64,000 bases of DNA. Origin: Gaeumannomyces sp. JS-464 (Eukaryota; Ascomycota; Sordariomycetes; Magnaporthales; Magnaporthaceae). Positions 1 to 10,639 of this stretch are shown in pieces (position 1 is the first letter of the stretch; each line of letters opens with the position of its first letter). Made by a program: the position numbers and the translations under genes. The stretch is from contig NGZR01000005.1 of the NCBI GenBank assembly GCA_002197995.1, positions 4,712,001 to 4,776,000 of the forward strand, given 5' to 3'. Under the pieces are notes generated by a model. That model was given only the letters and a program-made list of their open reading frames with translations. It was not told the DNA's origin and did no database searches.

Positions 1-969
1 ATCGATTATTTTAAACATTTTTTTTAACCTTTTTTTCCAAATGTTTCGAAATTAGCGAAAATAATTTTAATAGTTTTTTTTTAGCTATTTTTGTATTTTT
101 TTTAAAATAATTGCTTTAAATCGGTTAAAACCATTTTTTTTTATTTTGCCGTTTAATTTAATAATAACGTAAATAACCTTTTATTTTTCGCTTACGAATT
201 GCTATTTGCAAAATTTAAAATAGCTTTTGCATTTGGTAAAAAACGTTTTAAATTTGCCGTTTTTTTTCGTAAAAATTTAAAACCGGGAATTTGTACGTTT
301 AGATTACAATAAGTGTTTTAAATGATATTAATTTCGCAGTAAATTGCTTTACTTTGGTTTAACTTTTAGCGATTTCGTTTGTTATAAGTTTAAAAAGGCT
401 AGCCGTGTTAGCGGTTTCGTTAAAATCGTATTTAACACCGTTAAAAGTAAAAACCGTGGTTTTTTCTTTTTTAAGCTTTTTACTACTGCTCGTTATAATT
501 GCATTATCCTTTTTTAAATAAAGTATTAAACAAAATTAGTTAAAATGTTACAATTAAAAGTTTGCTTTTAAAGTAAAGCATTTCGGGGAGGATAGGATAA
601 TATCGTTACGACTAGTTGTAAAAAGGAACATGTAATTTAAAAAGACAATTTAATTGCTTACTTTAAAAAATGCTTAAAAGCTAATTTAAATTAACTAATG
701 CCGAAGTTTGAATTAAAACTATTTAAACCGAAAGGAAATCCATCCTTTATATATACGTTTTTTATCCTTGCAGGTTTTTAAATTTGTAGCTTTATTTATA
801 AATTTAAAAATCCTTTTGGATTTGTAGCTTTGTCCACAAATTTAAAAATCCAGCTTAAGTAAGTTTATTACGTACTTCCGTGTTTTTAAGTGGTGTAAAA
901 TTTAAAGCACCGCTTAAAGTCCTCCTTTTCCTACCCTTTGTTTTAAAAGCCTGTATGCTAGTCGTAACG
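1..969 (-). mobile_element. Ty3/Gypsy copy D, 5' end only (truncated by window edge)
   Basis: Positions 1-545 match, base for base apart from transitions, the gag-side interior next to the 5' LTR of copy A (about 8400-8944) and copy C (about 48650-49174). The LTR at 546-969 follows. By analogy with the complete copies the element is on the minus strand, so this LTR is its 5' LTR and the rest lies left of the window. The sequence is heavily C-to-T/G-to-A mutated and no reading frame survives. A target duplication cannot be checked because the other end is missing. Confidence 0.8.
546..969 (-). repeat. LTR of Gypsy copy D
   Basis: Begins TGTTAC at 546 and ends CGTAAC(G) at 969, the inverted termini seen in every LTR of this family. 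It holds two copies of an internal subrepeat (AAATTTGTAGCTTT.. units at about 780-850), fewer than copies A or C. Confidence 0.8.
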
Positions 970-1349
970 CTAATGCTTTTTTAACTTTTTTAAATATATT
1001 TACTTTAAGCTTTTGTAACGTATCGTTAATTATTAAACCTTTTACGGCGGTTTCGCGTTAATAAGCCGCTTTTACGTCGATTTCCCGCTTTGTTAATTTT
1101 AATATTAATTGCAGGATTTTTAGCAATTTTTTATTAATTACAAAAAGCTTTAGTTTATTAATAATATTTTTTTCGCTTTTTTCCTAGCAATTACGCGCCG
1201 GTTTCGTATTAGTATCGTAGTTTTCCCGCGCGTTTAAAAACGCGTTAGGTAAATCCACCGTCGTAATATACCGATTAGCCGCAAGTTTAAAATCGATTAC
1301 TATTAATTTTTAACCCGCGCTATTAACGCGCGTACGATATGGCATTAGT
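970..1349 (-). pseudogene. Unassigned coding remnant, split by Gypsy A
   Basis: Read on the minus strand, one frame runs with few stops and shows protein-like content (for example TTVDLPNAFLNAREN and LTKREIDVKAAY). The same frame continues across the Gypsy A insertion point into 9426-9530 when A and one TTAAG duplication are removed. I do not recognise the family; it could be another transposable element. Stops fit G-to-A mutation of TGG/CAG-type codons. Confidence 0.35.
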
Positions 1350-1354
1350 TTAAG

Positions 1355-1828
1355 TGTTACAATTAAAGGTTTGCTTTTAAAGTAGGGCATTTCGAAAATA
1401 GGGAGGATAATATCACTAGTGTTAATAAACAGGGGAACATGTAATTTAAAAAGACAATTTAATTGCTTACCCCAAAAAATGCTTAAAAGCTAATTTAAAT
1501 TAACTAATACCGAAGTTTTAATTAAAAGCTACCTAAGATAAAAAAAATCCAATTTTTATATACACGTTGTTTTATTTTAGCAATTTTTTAAATTTATCGA
1601 TTTATTTTTGGCTATTATAAATCCACAAATCCAGTTTAAATTTATCGCTTTATTTTTGGCTAATACAAATTTACAAATTTAGCTTGGATTTGTCGTTTTG
1701 TTTTTAGCTGTTATAAATTTACAAATCCAGTTTGGGCTACGTAATTTTACGTGTTTTAATGCGGGGCAAGGGCACTATTTAGGGCCCTCCCGTTTTATTG
1801 TTTTAAGGTTTGCATACTGGTCGTAATA
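1355..1828 (-). repeat. 3' LTR of Gypsy A
   Basis: Starts TGTTAC at 1355 and ends CGTAATA at 1828 (family end GTAACA with a C-to-T change). Contains three subrepeats of about 48 bp built on AAATTTATCGCTTTATTTTT..ACAAATCCAG. The left 5-bp duplication TTAAG is at 1350-1354. Confidence 0.85.
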
Positions 1829-2111
1829 TTAAATTTCCCTTTTTAAACCGAATCCTTTTAGCCACTTTTTATCGCCCCGCTTTTCGTTAATTAATAAGTA
1901 CTTTTTTTTACCATTTCCTTTCCCTTTTTTTTAACGAAATGTTTAGCCGGGTGCGAAAACGTTTTTTAATAAAGAAAACCTTTTAACGTAAAAACCTGTT
2001 TGCTTAAATTCTTTCCTCTTTTATTAAAATGCTTTTTTGCTTTTTTTATTACGAAGTTTTAAAACGCAAAAATTGTAAAGTCTTTTTTTAAAATTTATCG
2101 CGGTACGTGGA

Positions 2112-2548
2112 ATGCTTTGGTTAAAACCGTTTAAATTGCGACATTTTAAGCCTTTTTCCCGCGCAGCTTTAAAAAATTGGAAAACAACACGTAATATTAA
2201 AAGCCAAACTAAAAGCAAAAGAAAAAAGCGTTATACCGTAAAACGGGAGCTTTTTATTGCTAACGCTTGTATTAAGCGTTTAAAAACGCAAAAACAAAAT
2301 GTGGTTTAAAAAAAATGCGCGCGTTTCGGCGCGGTATTAACGTTGTGGAAAAGTTGGAACGTATCGAGCGGGAGGAGGCCGACCGGGAGGCTTACCAAAC
2401 TGCTTCGCAATTTAAGCCATTCGTAGCTTTTGCCGTTTTTTTCGATTGGCAAATGCCCGGGGTTAATTTTAATTTAAACCTATTTACCTTTTTTAACTTT
2501 CGTAAGTTTTTTTTTTTTAACGCTTTTATAAAACCCGTAATATATTAG
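2112..2548 (+). pseudogene. Plus-strand accessory ORF of the Gypsy family, copy A
   Basis: Two overlapping-frame segments (2112-2309 and 2315-2548) on the strand opposite gag-pol, between integrase and the 3' LTR. The first is lysine/arginine rich and includes VKRELFIANACIKRLKTQK; the second includes RRGINVVEKLERIEREEAD and FFDWQMPGVN. A one-base shift at an eight-A run separates them. The same peptides recur at the same place in copy C (32833-33185) and copy B (33990-34300), so the frame was part of the ancestral element. It looks like a basic helical/coiled-coil protein. Function unknown; no known domain recognised. Confidence 0.5.
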
Positions 2549-3665
2549 GTATAATTTTAATCCTTTTTTGCCGAAATTACAAGTTCGATTTTTAACGGGT
2601 TCGTTTATTATAATAATATTATCGCCAACTAGTAATGGCATTATAATGGTATTTTTTTGCTTTTAATAATTTATAATAAACCTTTTTGTTTTACTTAATT
2701 CCGGTAAATGCTACACTTTTTAATTTAATGGTAAAACGGTATTATTTATAACACCCATTTTATAAATCCCGGGTTTAATTCCGGCTAAACTAAAATTAGT
2801 TTTTTTTACGATCGCTTTTCGTATACTCGCCCGAATATACAAATAAACGGCTATGGTAAGTAGCCCGCCTTTTTTTTATTAACTTTTTTATAAATGCTTT
2901 TGTTAGTACTTTTTTAAAAGTTTTTAACAATGTTTAAAGTTCGTTGCTTTTTCCCACGTGTTTTTTTTCGTAGCCGTACCTTTTCCGTTTAATTAAATAC
3001 TTTTTAAGCCTGTTTTTTAGCTTATAATTTAAAATTCTTTCGATTTTATATTTTTATTCCGCGTCGATTTTTATTAACTCGTCGTTTTTAAAGCCTGGTA
3101 ATGTTGGTTTAAATAGGGAAACGTAAAAAACCGGGTAGGATTTTATGGTTAGCGGTAATCGGAATTTGTAATTTACATTTAAAACTTTTTTTTAATATTT
3201 TAAAAGGTTTTAGTTTTTTATGGTTTAGCTTATCGCTTAGTCGTTTAGTTTTAATATTGCGTCGAAAAAAATAAACGCTGTTTCCTTTTTTAAAAATCGG
3301 TTTTTCGATCCTTTTTTTATTTGCTTAAATAGTTATATAATGCCGTAACTTTTTTAGCTTTATTTGGAAGTGTTTATATAGTTTAATAAGCTCCGTTATT
3401 TATATTTCCGCTATTAAAATATGTTTTCCTGCTTTAATTCGTATAAAACGGTATAATTTTTATACTTTCGTAAATTAAATTGTTATAAGCCAATTAAATT
3501 ATAAGAAATAATTATACCCAATTATTTTATTTGTAATTAACGTAGTAACGTAAATACTATTTTATAGTTTAATTCGTTCGTTTTGTTTATTTGTTTGTTT
3601 AAAAGTGGTAGGTTATAAATAAAAAGTGCTTTGCTTTTAGCAAAACCGTAAACCTTTTTTAAAAT

Positions 3666-3990
3666 TTGCTCGTAAATAGTTTATTTTTATTCGTAATTAA
3701 ACGGTTTAGCGTGCCGTATTCCGCTATTACGTGCTTAATAAAAACGTACGTTAACTTGGTAACGTTATTGCTTTTTTTATACGGTAAAAATAAGGCATAT
3801 TTGGTAAACCTATTTATTACTACTAATATATTGTTATATTTTACTCCAATTACTAATTTTTTAAATTAAAAAAGGTTAATAACGAAATTTATAATAATCT
3901 TTTGCTATACTCCGTTCGGTATTAGCAAAGGTTATAATAATTTATATGGTTTATGCTTATTAGCTTTATTTTTAGCATAGCTTTCGCAAT
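3666..3990 (-). pseudogene. Integrase remnant of Gypsy A
   Basis: On the minus strand this region aligns with the better preserved integrase core of copy C (44459-44686). The upstream part, about 3915-3990, encodes an integrase zinc-region relic (CESYAKNKANKHKPY). Stops and substitutions from RIP-like mutation destroy it. Confidence 0.7.
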
Positions 3991-5243
3991 TTTTTATTAC
4001 GTTTTGTATTTCGGTTCGAGTTTTTGCAAACTCGTAATATTATTGCAACCGTTTTTACGTTTTTTTTACGCTTTAATAGCCGTATACCAGCTGGTTGTAA
4101 ATTTGTTAAATTTTTTTTAAGGTTTAAACTTTTCCTTACCAGTCCGTTTTAACGAATATTTTTTATATTAAAACCAAAAATTCGTCTGGTTTTTCCGTTA
4201 AAATTACCCGTGTTTTTTTAGGTATTGCAACCTAATAATCCGGTCGTCGGTTTAAAGCGTCCGCCCGGCCGTTTTTCGACCCTTTCCGATATTTAATCCG
4301 AATATTGCAGTTTTGCAAAATCTTACTTTAACGGATTTATCGTTTATTTAGGTTTTTGCTTATAGTAAAATGCGTTAGGTTTTTATAGTTTATATATATC
4401 ATAACTTAATATTTCGCTTTATAAAAGTACGATCGCCATTTTTCAAATGCTTAAATAATTGCCAAAAGTTTTTTATCGTAAATTTGGTAATTTAATTTAA
4501 ATTTATTTAACTTTTACGAAAAAACCGCGTAAAAACATAACCGTTTTTAATCGTTTCGCTATCCGAATTAGCCGCCGATCGCGTAATTCGACGCGTTAGT
4601 TTTAACTTTAAAAGGGTTTTCTGGGTTTAAAAATACTAATCTTGGTTTTTTTAATACGGCGTTTCGTAATTGCTTAAAAGCCTTTTGTTTTTACTTTCCT
4701 TAATAAAACTGGTAGTTATTTTTGGTAAAATTCGTAAATAGTACAGCGATTTTGCTATAACTACGGATAAACCGTTTATAAAAGTTTAAAATTTTTAAAA
4801 ACCTTCGTATTTTTATAACGTTTTTAAATATAAACCATTTTTTAACTTTTTTAACTTTTTAAAGTTTATACAAATTTGTTTAAATATAATTACGAATTTT
4901 AAAAAAGTAATTTTTTACGAATGCCATTCGCATTTTTCTAGCTTAACGAAAAGCTTAGCATTAAACAGCTTTTAAAACATTTGGTATACGTATTGTTTAT
5001 ATTTTCTTATCGTTTTCGAAAAAATTAAAATATTATCCAAATACGCGAAAACGAAAACGTCGAAATACTTACGTAATATATGGTTAATTATTTTTTAAAA
5101 CGTGGCTAATATATTGGTAAACTTAAAAATTATTACCAAAAATTCGTAATATTTAAGCTTTGTTTTAAAAGCCGTAAGCCATTTTTAACCTTTTTTAATC
5201 CGTATTAAACTGTAAGCTTTTTATAAATTTAAAACCGTAAAAT

Positions 5244-5361
5244 TGTTACAGGATAAGACTAAGGTTAATCCACGTGCACCACAAAGGCAAAAAAAGAACG
5301 TTGTTATAGCTGGGGCTACAACTGTGCAAAATCCTTATTAAAAAACGACTGCACCGTGACA
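5244..5361. repeat. Left 118-bp terminal direct repeat of the TRIM-like element
   Basis: Starts TGTTACAGG and ends CCGTGACA. The TSD AAAAT lies immediately left at 5239-5243. Only transitions separate it from the right copy. Confidence 0.85.
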
Positions 5362-5702
5362 ATACCCTACCTTAAAACCGCAATTAGTCCCCAATTGCTT
5401 ATTAAGGTTTGCTTTCCAAAAGTGCGCTGCACAAGTAAAATGCTAGCGCTAGCGCTGCGCAAGCGAAGCGCTGGCGCCCATACATCGAAATGCACGTGCC
5501 ACAAGGTCGATCAAGCTTAATAAGCTTCCCCCGAAAAGCCTCGGTCGGCTTTTCGAATCGCTAAAGCCAATTGCCCCCGCCCCAGCAAAAAAAGCGCTAC
5601 AAGTGGCTTCCGTGCACGTAACCGTTGCGCCACGGATAAAACCTGTGCGCGCGACCGTGCGGGAGATTAAACTCGAACGACCTATGTAAATTATAACAAA
5701 AC

Positions 5703-5820
5703 TGTCACGGGACAAGACTAAAGTTGATCCACGTGCACCACGAAGGCAAAAAAGGAACGTTGTTATAACTAGGGCTACAACTGTGCAAAGTTTTTATTAA
5801 AGAACGACTGCACCGTGACA
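5703..5820. repeat. Right 118-bp terminal direct repeat of the TRIM-like element
   Basis: Starts TGTCACGGG and ends CCGTGACA. The TSD AAAAT follows at 5821-5825. It keeps more ancestral G/C than the left copy at the start of the repeat. Confidence 0.85.
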
Positions 5821-5825
5821 AAAAT

Positions 5826-6150
5826 ACTGGGCTTTACTAAGCTTATTTCGCAATTTATCGGTAAAAAGCAAAAAATACCGATTTTTAATCGTAATTTCGT
5901 TTAATAAGCGGTAATCGATGCATATTCGCTCCGTTTTATTTTGTTTTTTTATAAAATCCCGTATCCTATTAAAAATTAAAAGGTTTAATATATCCTTTTT
6001 ATAAGTTTTTTTTAATTGTTTTTTTAGCACTTTTTATTATCGAAAGTTAAATTAGTACAATTTTTAATACTTAAATTACGTTGTTAATTTAAGTTTAATT
6101 TTAAAATCGAACGGTTTATATGTAGGAGCACCGTTTTTAGGTTTTTCGAA
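5826..6150 (-). pseudogene. Reverse transcriptase remnant of Gypsy A, N-terminal part
   Basis: The minus-strand frame contains RICIDYRLLNEITIKNRYF, the conserved 'CVDYRxLNxxTIKNRYPLP' block of Ty3/Gypsy reverse transcriptases, followed by KLSKAQYF. The next block (VLNL*KAYSLIRIK, the ..DLRGAYNLIRI.. region) resumes at 5238 and below, on the other side of the TRIM-like insertion. The insertion therefore sits inside the RT palm. The catalytic YxDD region is not recognisable after mutation. Confidence 0.85.
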
Positions 6151-7899
6151 ATAATTTCTCGTATTTGTAGTATTTTTTTGGAACATTTGCGAGCCGTTTT
6201 TTAATATTAATTTGGTTATTTTAATTGCTTTCCATTTTGGATTATCGTATATTCGTCGATATTAAATGCAAAGGTAAGCTATTAAGCTTTATTACCGTTA
6301 TAACCTTTTTTCGTCGCTTTTTATGCTTACGGTTTAAAATTCGTAATTGTTAAACCGTTTTAATTATTCGTGGCTTTTCCCTATTGGATTTGGCCGGTAG
6401 CTTAATTTATTCGTAAATTATTTTTCCTAAATTAAAGGTTTTTAAAAAATCACGTTTTTTTTATGTCCAGCTTATTAATATAATAATACCGTTTTTCTCA
6501 TTTTAAATGCGTAATATTATTAATTATGTTTTTTAATCGATTTATTTTTTATTATAAACGATAGGTATTTTTCAACCGTTTTTAATTAATACGGTTAGTA
6601 TTTCCGTTTTGTAAAAATCTTATACCGTTTAACCGTTTATAACGATATATAATTACTTTATGCTTTGCAATCGATTATTACCGCAACCTTTTTTTTTAAT
6701 ATTTTATTTAAAATATTAGTAAATTATACGGTTAATTCGACTTTACTATTGCGAAAATTTTTATTAATTTCCGTTTCCCATTTCGTATTTTCCGCTCGGG
6801 TAATTTTCTTAGTTTTTTAATAAAAAGAACGAATATCGCACGTTCGTTTTTTTATCCAGGTTAAACGGTACGTACGTTCGCGTAATCCCTTAATGCTAAG
6901 CTTTTACTTTTTATGCTATATGCTTTTTGCATTTTATAATTTCGCATTTTCCCTAATCGAGCGTTTTAATAACGCATAGCATCGAGTATCGTTCGTTAAG
7001 TTTAAAAATTACGGTAAACCTGCCAATCCGGGCTGGTTTTTACCGTGGCAATTAAAATGCCAAACGGGGCTTAATTTTAAATTCGCTTTTTATTTTTCGT
7101 GGGAAAAATCGTGTTTAAGCTTAGGTTATAAATAAAATTTGCACTTTTTATAAATGCATTTTGCTTAAAAAAAGTGTAAATATTTAAAATGTTCCAAATT
7201 AATACTATGGTAGTTTTTAAAAATTAGCGTAGCTTTTTTTGGTTCGCTTACGTTATTAAACCGGTATTTAGCATATTTAACTTTTTGCTGGTCGTTAAAT
7301 TACGATAAAAGTTAACCGTTATTTCCGTTCGCCGGAATGGCGTAATATAACGGTTTGTTAGGGTATTTTAAAACCTTAACGTTTTAAAAACATTTTAAAA
7401 CGTTAAATGGTATAAAAACACGCTAATTTTTTAGTTTGCCTAGCTTTTACGAATTATAAATGTAAAAGCTATGCTATTTAAACCCTTTGCTCGTTTTTAA
7501 ACTTAGTTATTTTAAGGTTTTATGCGTTTTTAATTTATTTTAACGTCGGTATCGAAATTTTCTAACTTTTAAAAAAAATGTGTTTAGCTTAAAAATTCTT
7601 TCCGGGCTTTACCTTTTTTTAAATTACTTACTAGGATTGTTTTTTCGTGCTTTTACAATAAGCGGCGTTATTTTCCTTTTTTAAATTCGTAAGCCCGTAA
7701 ATAACGCGTTACTCGTTTTTACTATCGTACGCGAGTTTCGCGGTTTTAAATATATAAATATTTCGAGATTTTTAAAAGTACCATTTGGTAACCTTTTATT
7801 AAACTAATATGTAATGCATAGTTCGTCGTAATAATCCGTCCAATTAAACGCCGTTCCGGAATACAGTTTTTTTTGTGTCGGGTTTTCCTACGTTCGTTA

Positions 7900-8000
7900 A
7901 AAGTTAGTTATTTGGCGTTATTATCCCATTAAAAGCAATTGGTTTTAACGTAACCGGTTTAGCCGCATTTAAAGCATTTTCCGTTTTTTCGGGTTTTGCT
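7900..8000 (-). pseudogene. Gag zinc-knuckle remnant, Gypsy A
   Basis: The minus-strand translation shows a relic CCHC knuckle (KCFKCG*TGYVKTNCF), with the histidine position mutated to Tyr. Equivalent relics occur in copy B near 42130-42180 and copy C near 48180-48220. Knuckles of this type bind RNA in retrotransposon Gag. Confidence 0.65.
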
Positions 8001-8944
8001 TTTGCTTATTTTACTGGCTTTTATTGCTAGTAACGGCTTTTGTATTAAAATTTATAAAGTTTAAATGCGTTTTATAAACCGTAATAAATTATTACTTAGC
8101 TTTTTTTAGTTAGTTTTATTATTTTATACTATACTTTTAAAATTATATCTTTTTTATTATTATTATCGTTCGTATAATTTATTGCTAATACGAACCGCGT
8201 TTTTAACGTAATTCGTAAAAAACTTTAAGCGATTTTGCTTTACGAGTTTATCTTTTACGTTTTCGCGCAATTCATTGTAAAAGTGCAGTATTAACGTAGC
8301 GTCGTTTTAATTAAATTTAATGCTAATCCGTTAAAAATCCGTTATATATTTAACTGTAAACCTTCGCTATTTAAAGCTAGCAAATTTCTTTCGGCGATTC
8401 GTATTTCGTCGATTATTTCGAACACTTTTCCAACCTTTTTTTCGAAGGTTTTAAAATCGGCGAAAATAAGCTTAATAGCTTTTTAGCTATTTTTATACCT
8501 TTTAAAATAATCGCTTTAGGTTAATTAAAACCACTTTTTTATTTTACCGTCCAGCTTAATAATAACGTAAGTAACTTTTTATTCCTCGCTTATAAATTGC
8601 TATTCGTAAAACTTAAAATAGCTTTTGCATTCGGTAAAAAACGTTTTATATTTGCCATCCTTTTTTTTGTAAAATTTGAAAACGGAAATTTGTACGTTCG
8701 GATTGCAATAAGTGCTTTAAAAAATACCAGCTTCGCGGTAAACTGCTTTACTTTAATTTAGCTTTTAGCGATTTCGTCCGCTATAAACTTAAAAAGGCTG
8801 GCCGTATTAGCGGCTTTATTAAAGTTGTACTTAATACCGTTAAAAGTGAAAACCGTAGTTTTTTTTTTTTAAGCTTTTTACTATTACTTATTATAATTAC
8901 ATTATTTTGTTTTTTAACGAAGTATTAAATAAAATCAGTTAAAA

Positions 8945-9420
8945 TATTACAATTAAAAGTTTGCTTTTAAAGTAAAGCACTTTAAGGGTAGGGAGGATAG
9001 TATCGCTAATGCTAGTAAATAAAAAAAATACGTAATTTAAAAGGACAATTTAATTGTTTGCCTTAAAAGATGCCTAAAAGCTAATTTAGGTTAACTAATA
9101 CCGAAGTTTTAATTACAAGCTATTTAAGATAAATGGAAATCCATTTTTTATATACACGCTATTTTATTTTAGCAGTTTTTTAAATTTATCGCTTTATTTT
9201 TAGCTGCCACAAATCCACAAATCCAGTTTAAATTTGTCGTTTTATTTTTAACTACCACAAATCCACAAATCCAGCTTGGATTTATCGCTTTGTTTTTAGC
9301 AGCCATAAATATATAAATCCAGTTTGGGCCACGTAACTTTACGTGTTTTAATGCGGGGTAAAAGCACTATTTAAAACCCTCCCGTTTTTTTATTTTAAAG
9401 CCTGCATGCTGGTTGTAATA
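8945..9420 (-). repeat. 5' LTR of Gypsy A
   Basis: Starts TATTAC (mutated TGTTAC) at 8945 and ends GTAATA at 9420, followed by TTAAG at 9421-9425. Three subrepeats of about 48 bp, as in the partner LTR at 1355-1828. No clear tRNA primer-binding site is visible just inside it. Confidence 0.85.
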
Positions 9421-9779
9421 TTAAGGTCGAATCGGTTATAAAAAGTTTAATTTGGCGTTAAAATTGGATTATTTCGAAAGGTTAACCGGTTGCACGTTTT
9501 TAAAATCGCGGCAGCTTTTTTTTTTTTAGCAATTTATTTATGTTTATTATATAATTAAAATTAAATTCCTTTCGGCGTTTAAAATAGCATTTTTTAACTT
9601 TATAATTAAAAAAATATTTAAAAAGGGTTTCGAAAAGCTAACTTTATTTCTTTTAATCCGGATTTAATTTTGGAAAAGCTAAATATAAAGCTATAAATTT
9701 TAACTTTTCTGAAAAAGCTTTTAAATAACCTTAAATTTTGGATTTTAACCCCGTTTTAAATCGCTAAAAAGCAATTTCG

Positions 9780-10190
9780 AAATTTAAATATATTAAAATT
9801 CAAATTTCTAATTATTAAAACAGCTTTTAATCTTTATTTATATTATTATAAACTAAATTGCAAAAAGGGCGAAAACGATAATATATAAAATAGCCTTTTT
9901 TAAACCGAGGTATTCACATTTAAAAAAGCGAACGAAGCATTAAACAAACGCCGAAAAGCCAAAAAAAACGCGTATTCAATTTGGAAAATTACTTACCATT
10001 AAAAAAAATACGAAATGTTTTAAACTAAAAAAAAGCTAAATAAATAGTTATAGCAAAAAATACGCGATTAAAAGGGTTAAAAAAAAGGGCGACGACGATT
10101 CGTTAGCGATATAACATTTGCGGCAAAACCGAACATAATACGCGTATTTGTTAAAAGGAAGTAAAAATGTTTGATATATATAATTCCGAA
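9780..10190 (+). pseudogene. Fot1/pogo-type (DDE_1) transposase, C-terminal remnant
   Basis: Plus-strand frames between about 9900 and 10190 encode relics of the C-terminus typical of fungal pogo/Fot1 transposases: a basic K-R-x-x-A-K-K segment and then a zinc knuckle that reads NICGKTEHNTRICQKE, matching the family pattern CGxCGKxGHNxRTC with the first Cys changed. Several stops and one frame change interrupt it. The catalytic DDE core is not recognisable upstream. Terminal inverted repeats could not be placed. Confidence 0.6.
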
Positions 10191-10635
10191 TAGTTTAAAT
10201 GAATTTTTAGCGTTATTAGGTTGGCATGCAAGTTAATTGTTCGAAAGTCGAAATGTTATAGCCCATTTGCTAATGTAATCCATTTGCTAATAAATAACGT
10301 TAATAATAAAAGGTTAGTTAACATAATTTATAAAAATATTTATTTATAATTCAAATAAAATCAATAAAAATTCTAGTAATTTATTTAGAAAATTTATTTT
10401 ATTTTAAATATGTTAACGTTTTGTAATAATTTTAATTAAATGTAAATTTTACGTATTAAATTTTTATTTTGTTATATTTTAAATATTTGCTTAAAAGCAA
10501 ATTATACGTTTTATATAAAATTTAAAACCGTAATATATTATTAAACGGGATAAATAATCGTTTTTTGTAATATACGCGCTTTTATATCGTTTAATAATCG
10601 GGTTTTCGTTAATTTAATTTATTTTCGAATTTAAA
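10191..10635. other. AT-rich stretch without recognisable content
   Basis: Very AT-rich sequence ending abruptly at about 10636, where GC-rich DNA begins. No gene, repeat terminus or coding remnant could be supported. Confidence 0.6.
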
Positions 10636-10639
10636 CGGG

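Larger units (their letters stand above)
5244..5820. mobile_element. 577-bp TRIM-like element (short LTR-type termini) in the RT of Gypsy A
   Basis: Two 118-bp direct repeats (5244-5361, 5703-5820) bracket a 341-bp interior. Each repeat starts TG and ends CA, and the outer ends form a perfect inverted pair (TGTCACGG..CCGTGACA in the right copy). The element is flanked by AAAAT on both sides (5239-5243, 5821-5825). The empty site is visible in Gypsy B (about 37051-37072) and Gypsy C (about 46035-46055), which read straight through with one AAAAT. About a dozen differences between the two repeats are all transitions. The interior is far more GC-rich than the surrounding Gypsy DNA. No pol domain is present, so it would be non-autonomous. 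I found no convincing primer-binding site; the minus-strand frame 5449-5715 has no recognised domain. Confidence 0.85.
1355..9420 (-). mobile_element. Ty3/Gypsy retrotransposon, copy A (full length, RIP-degraded)
   Basis: A complete but dead LTR retrotransposon. LTRs lie at 1355-1828 and 8945-9420, flanked by the 5-bp target duplication TTAAG (1350-1354 and 9421-9425). On the minus strand the order from the 5' LTR is gag with a CCHC zinc knuckle (about 7915-7985, pattern CFKCG..G....NC), reverse transcriptase (about 4900-6150), RNase H, integrase (H2C2 zinc region near 3915-3990, core at 3666-3870) and 3' LTR. This PR-RT-RH-IN order is that of Ty3/Gypsy. The element is about 7.5 kb without the 577-bp insertion in its RT. 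A plus-strand reading frame lies at 2112-2548. Dense transition mutations leave no intact polyprotein. Confidence 0.9.

Noticed and set aside
3666..3869. Plus-strand hydrophobic frame (also at 35478 and 44466)
   Set aside because: Exact antisense of the integrase core on the minus strand; a shadow frame.
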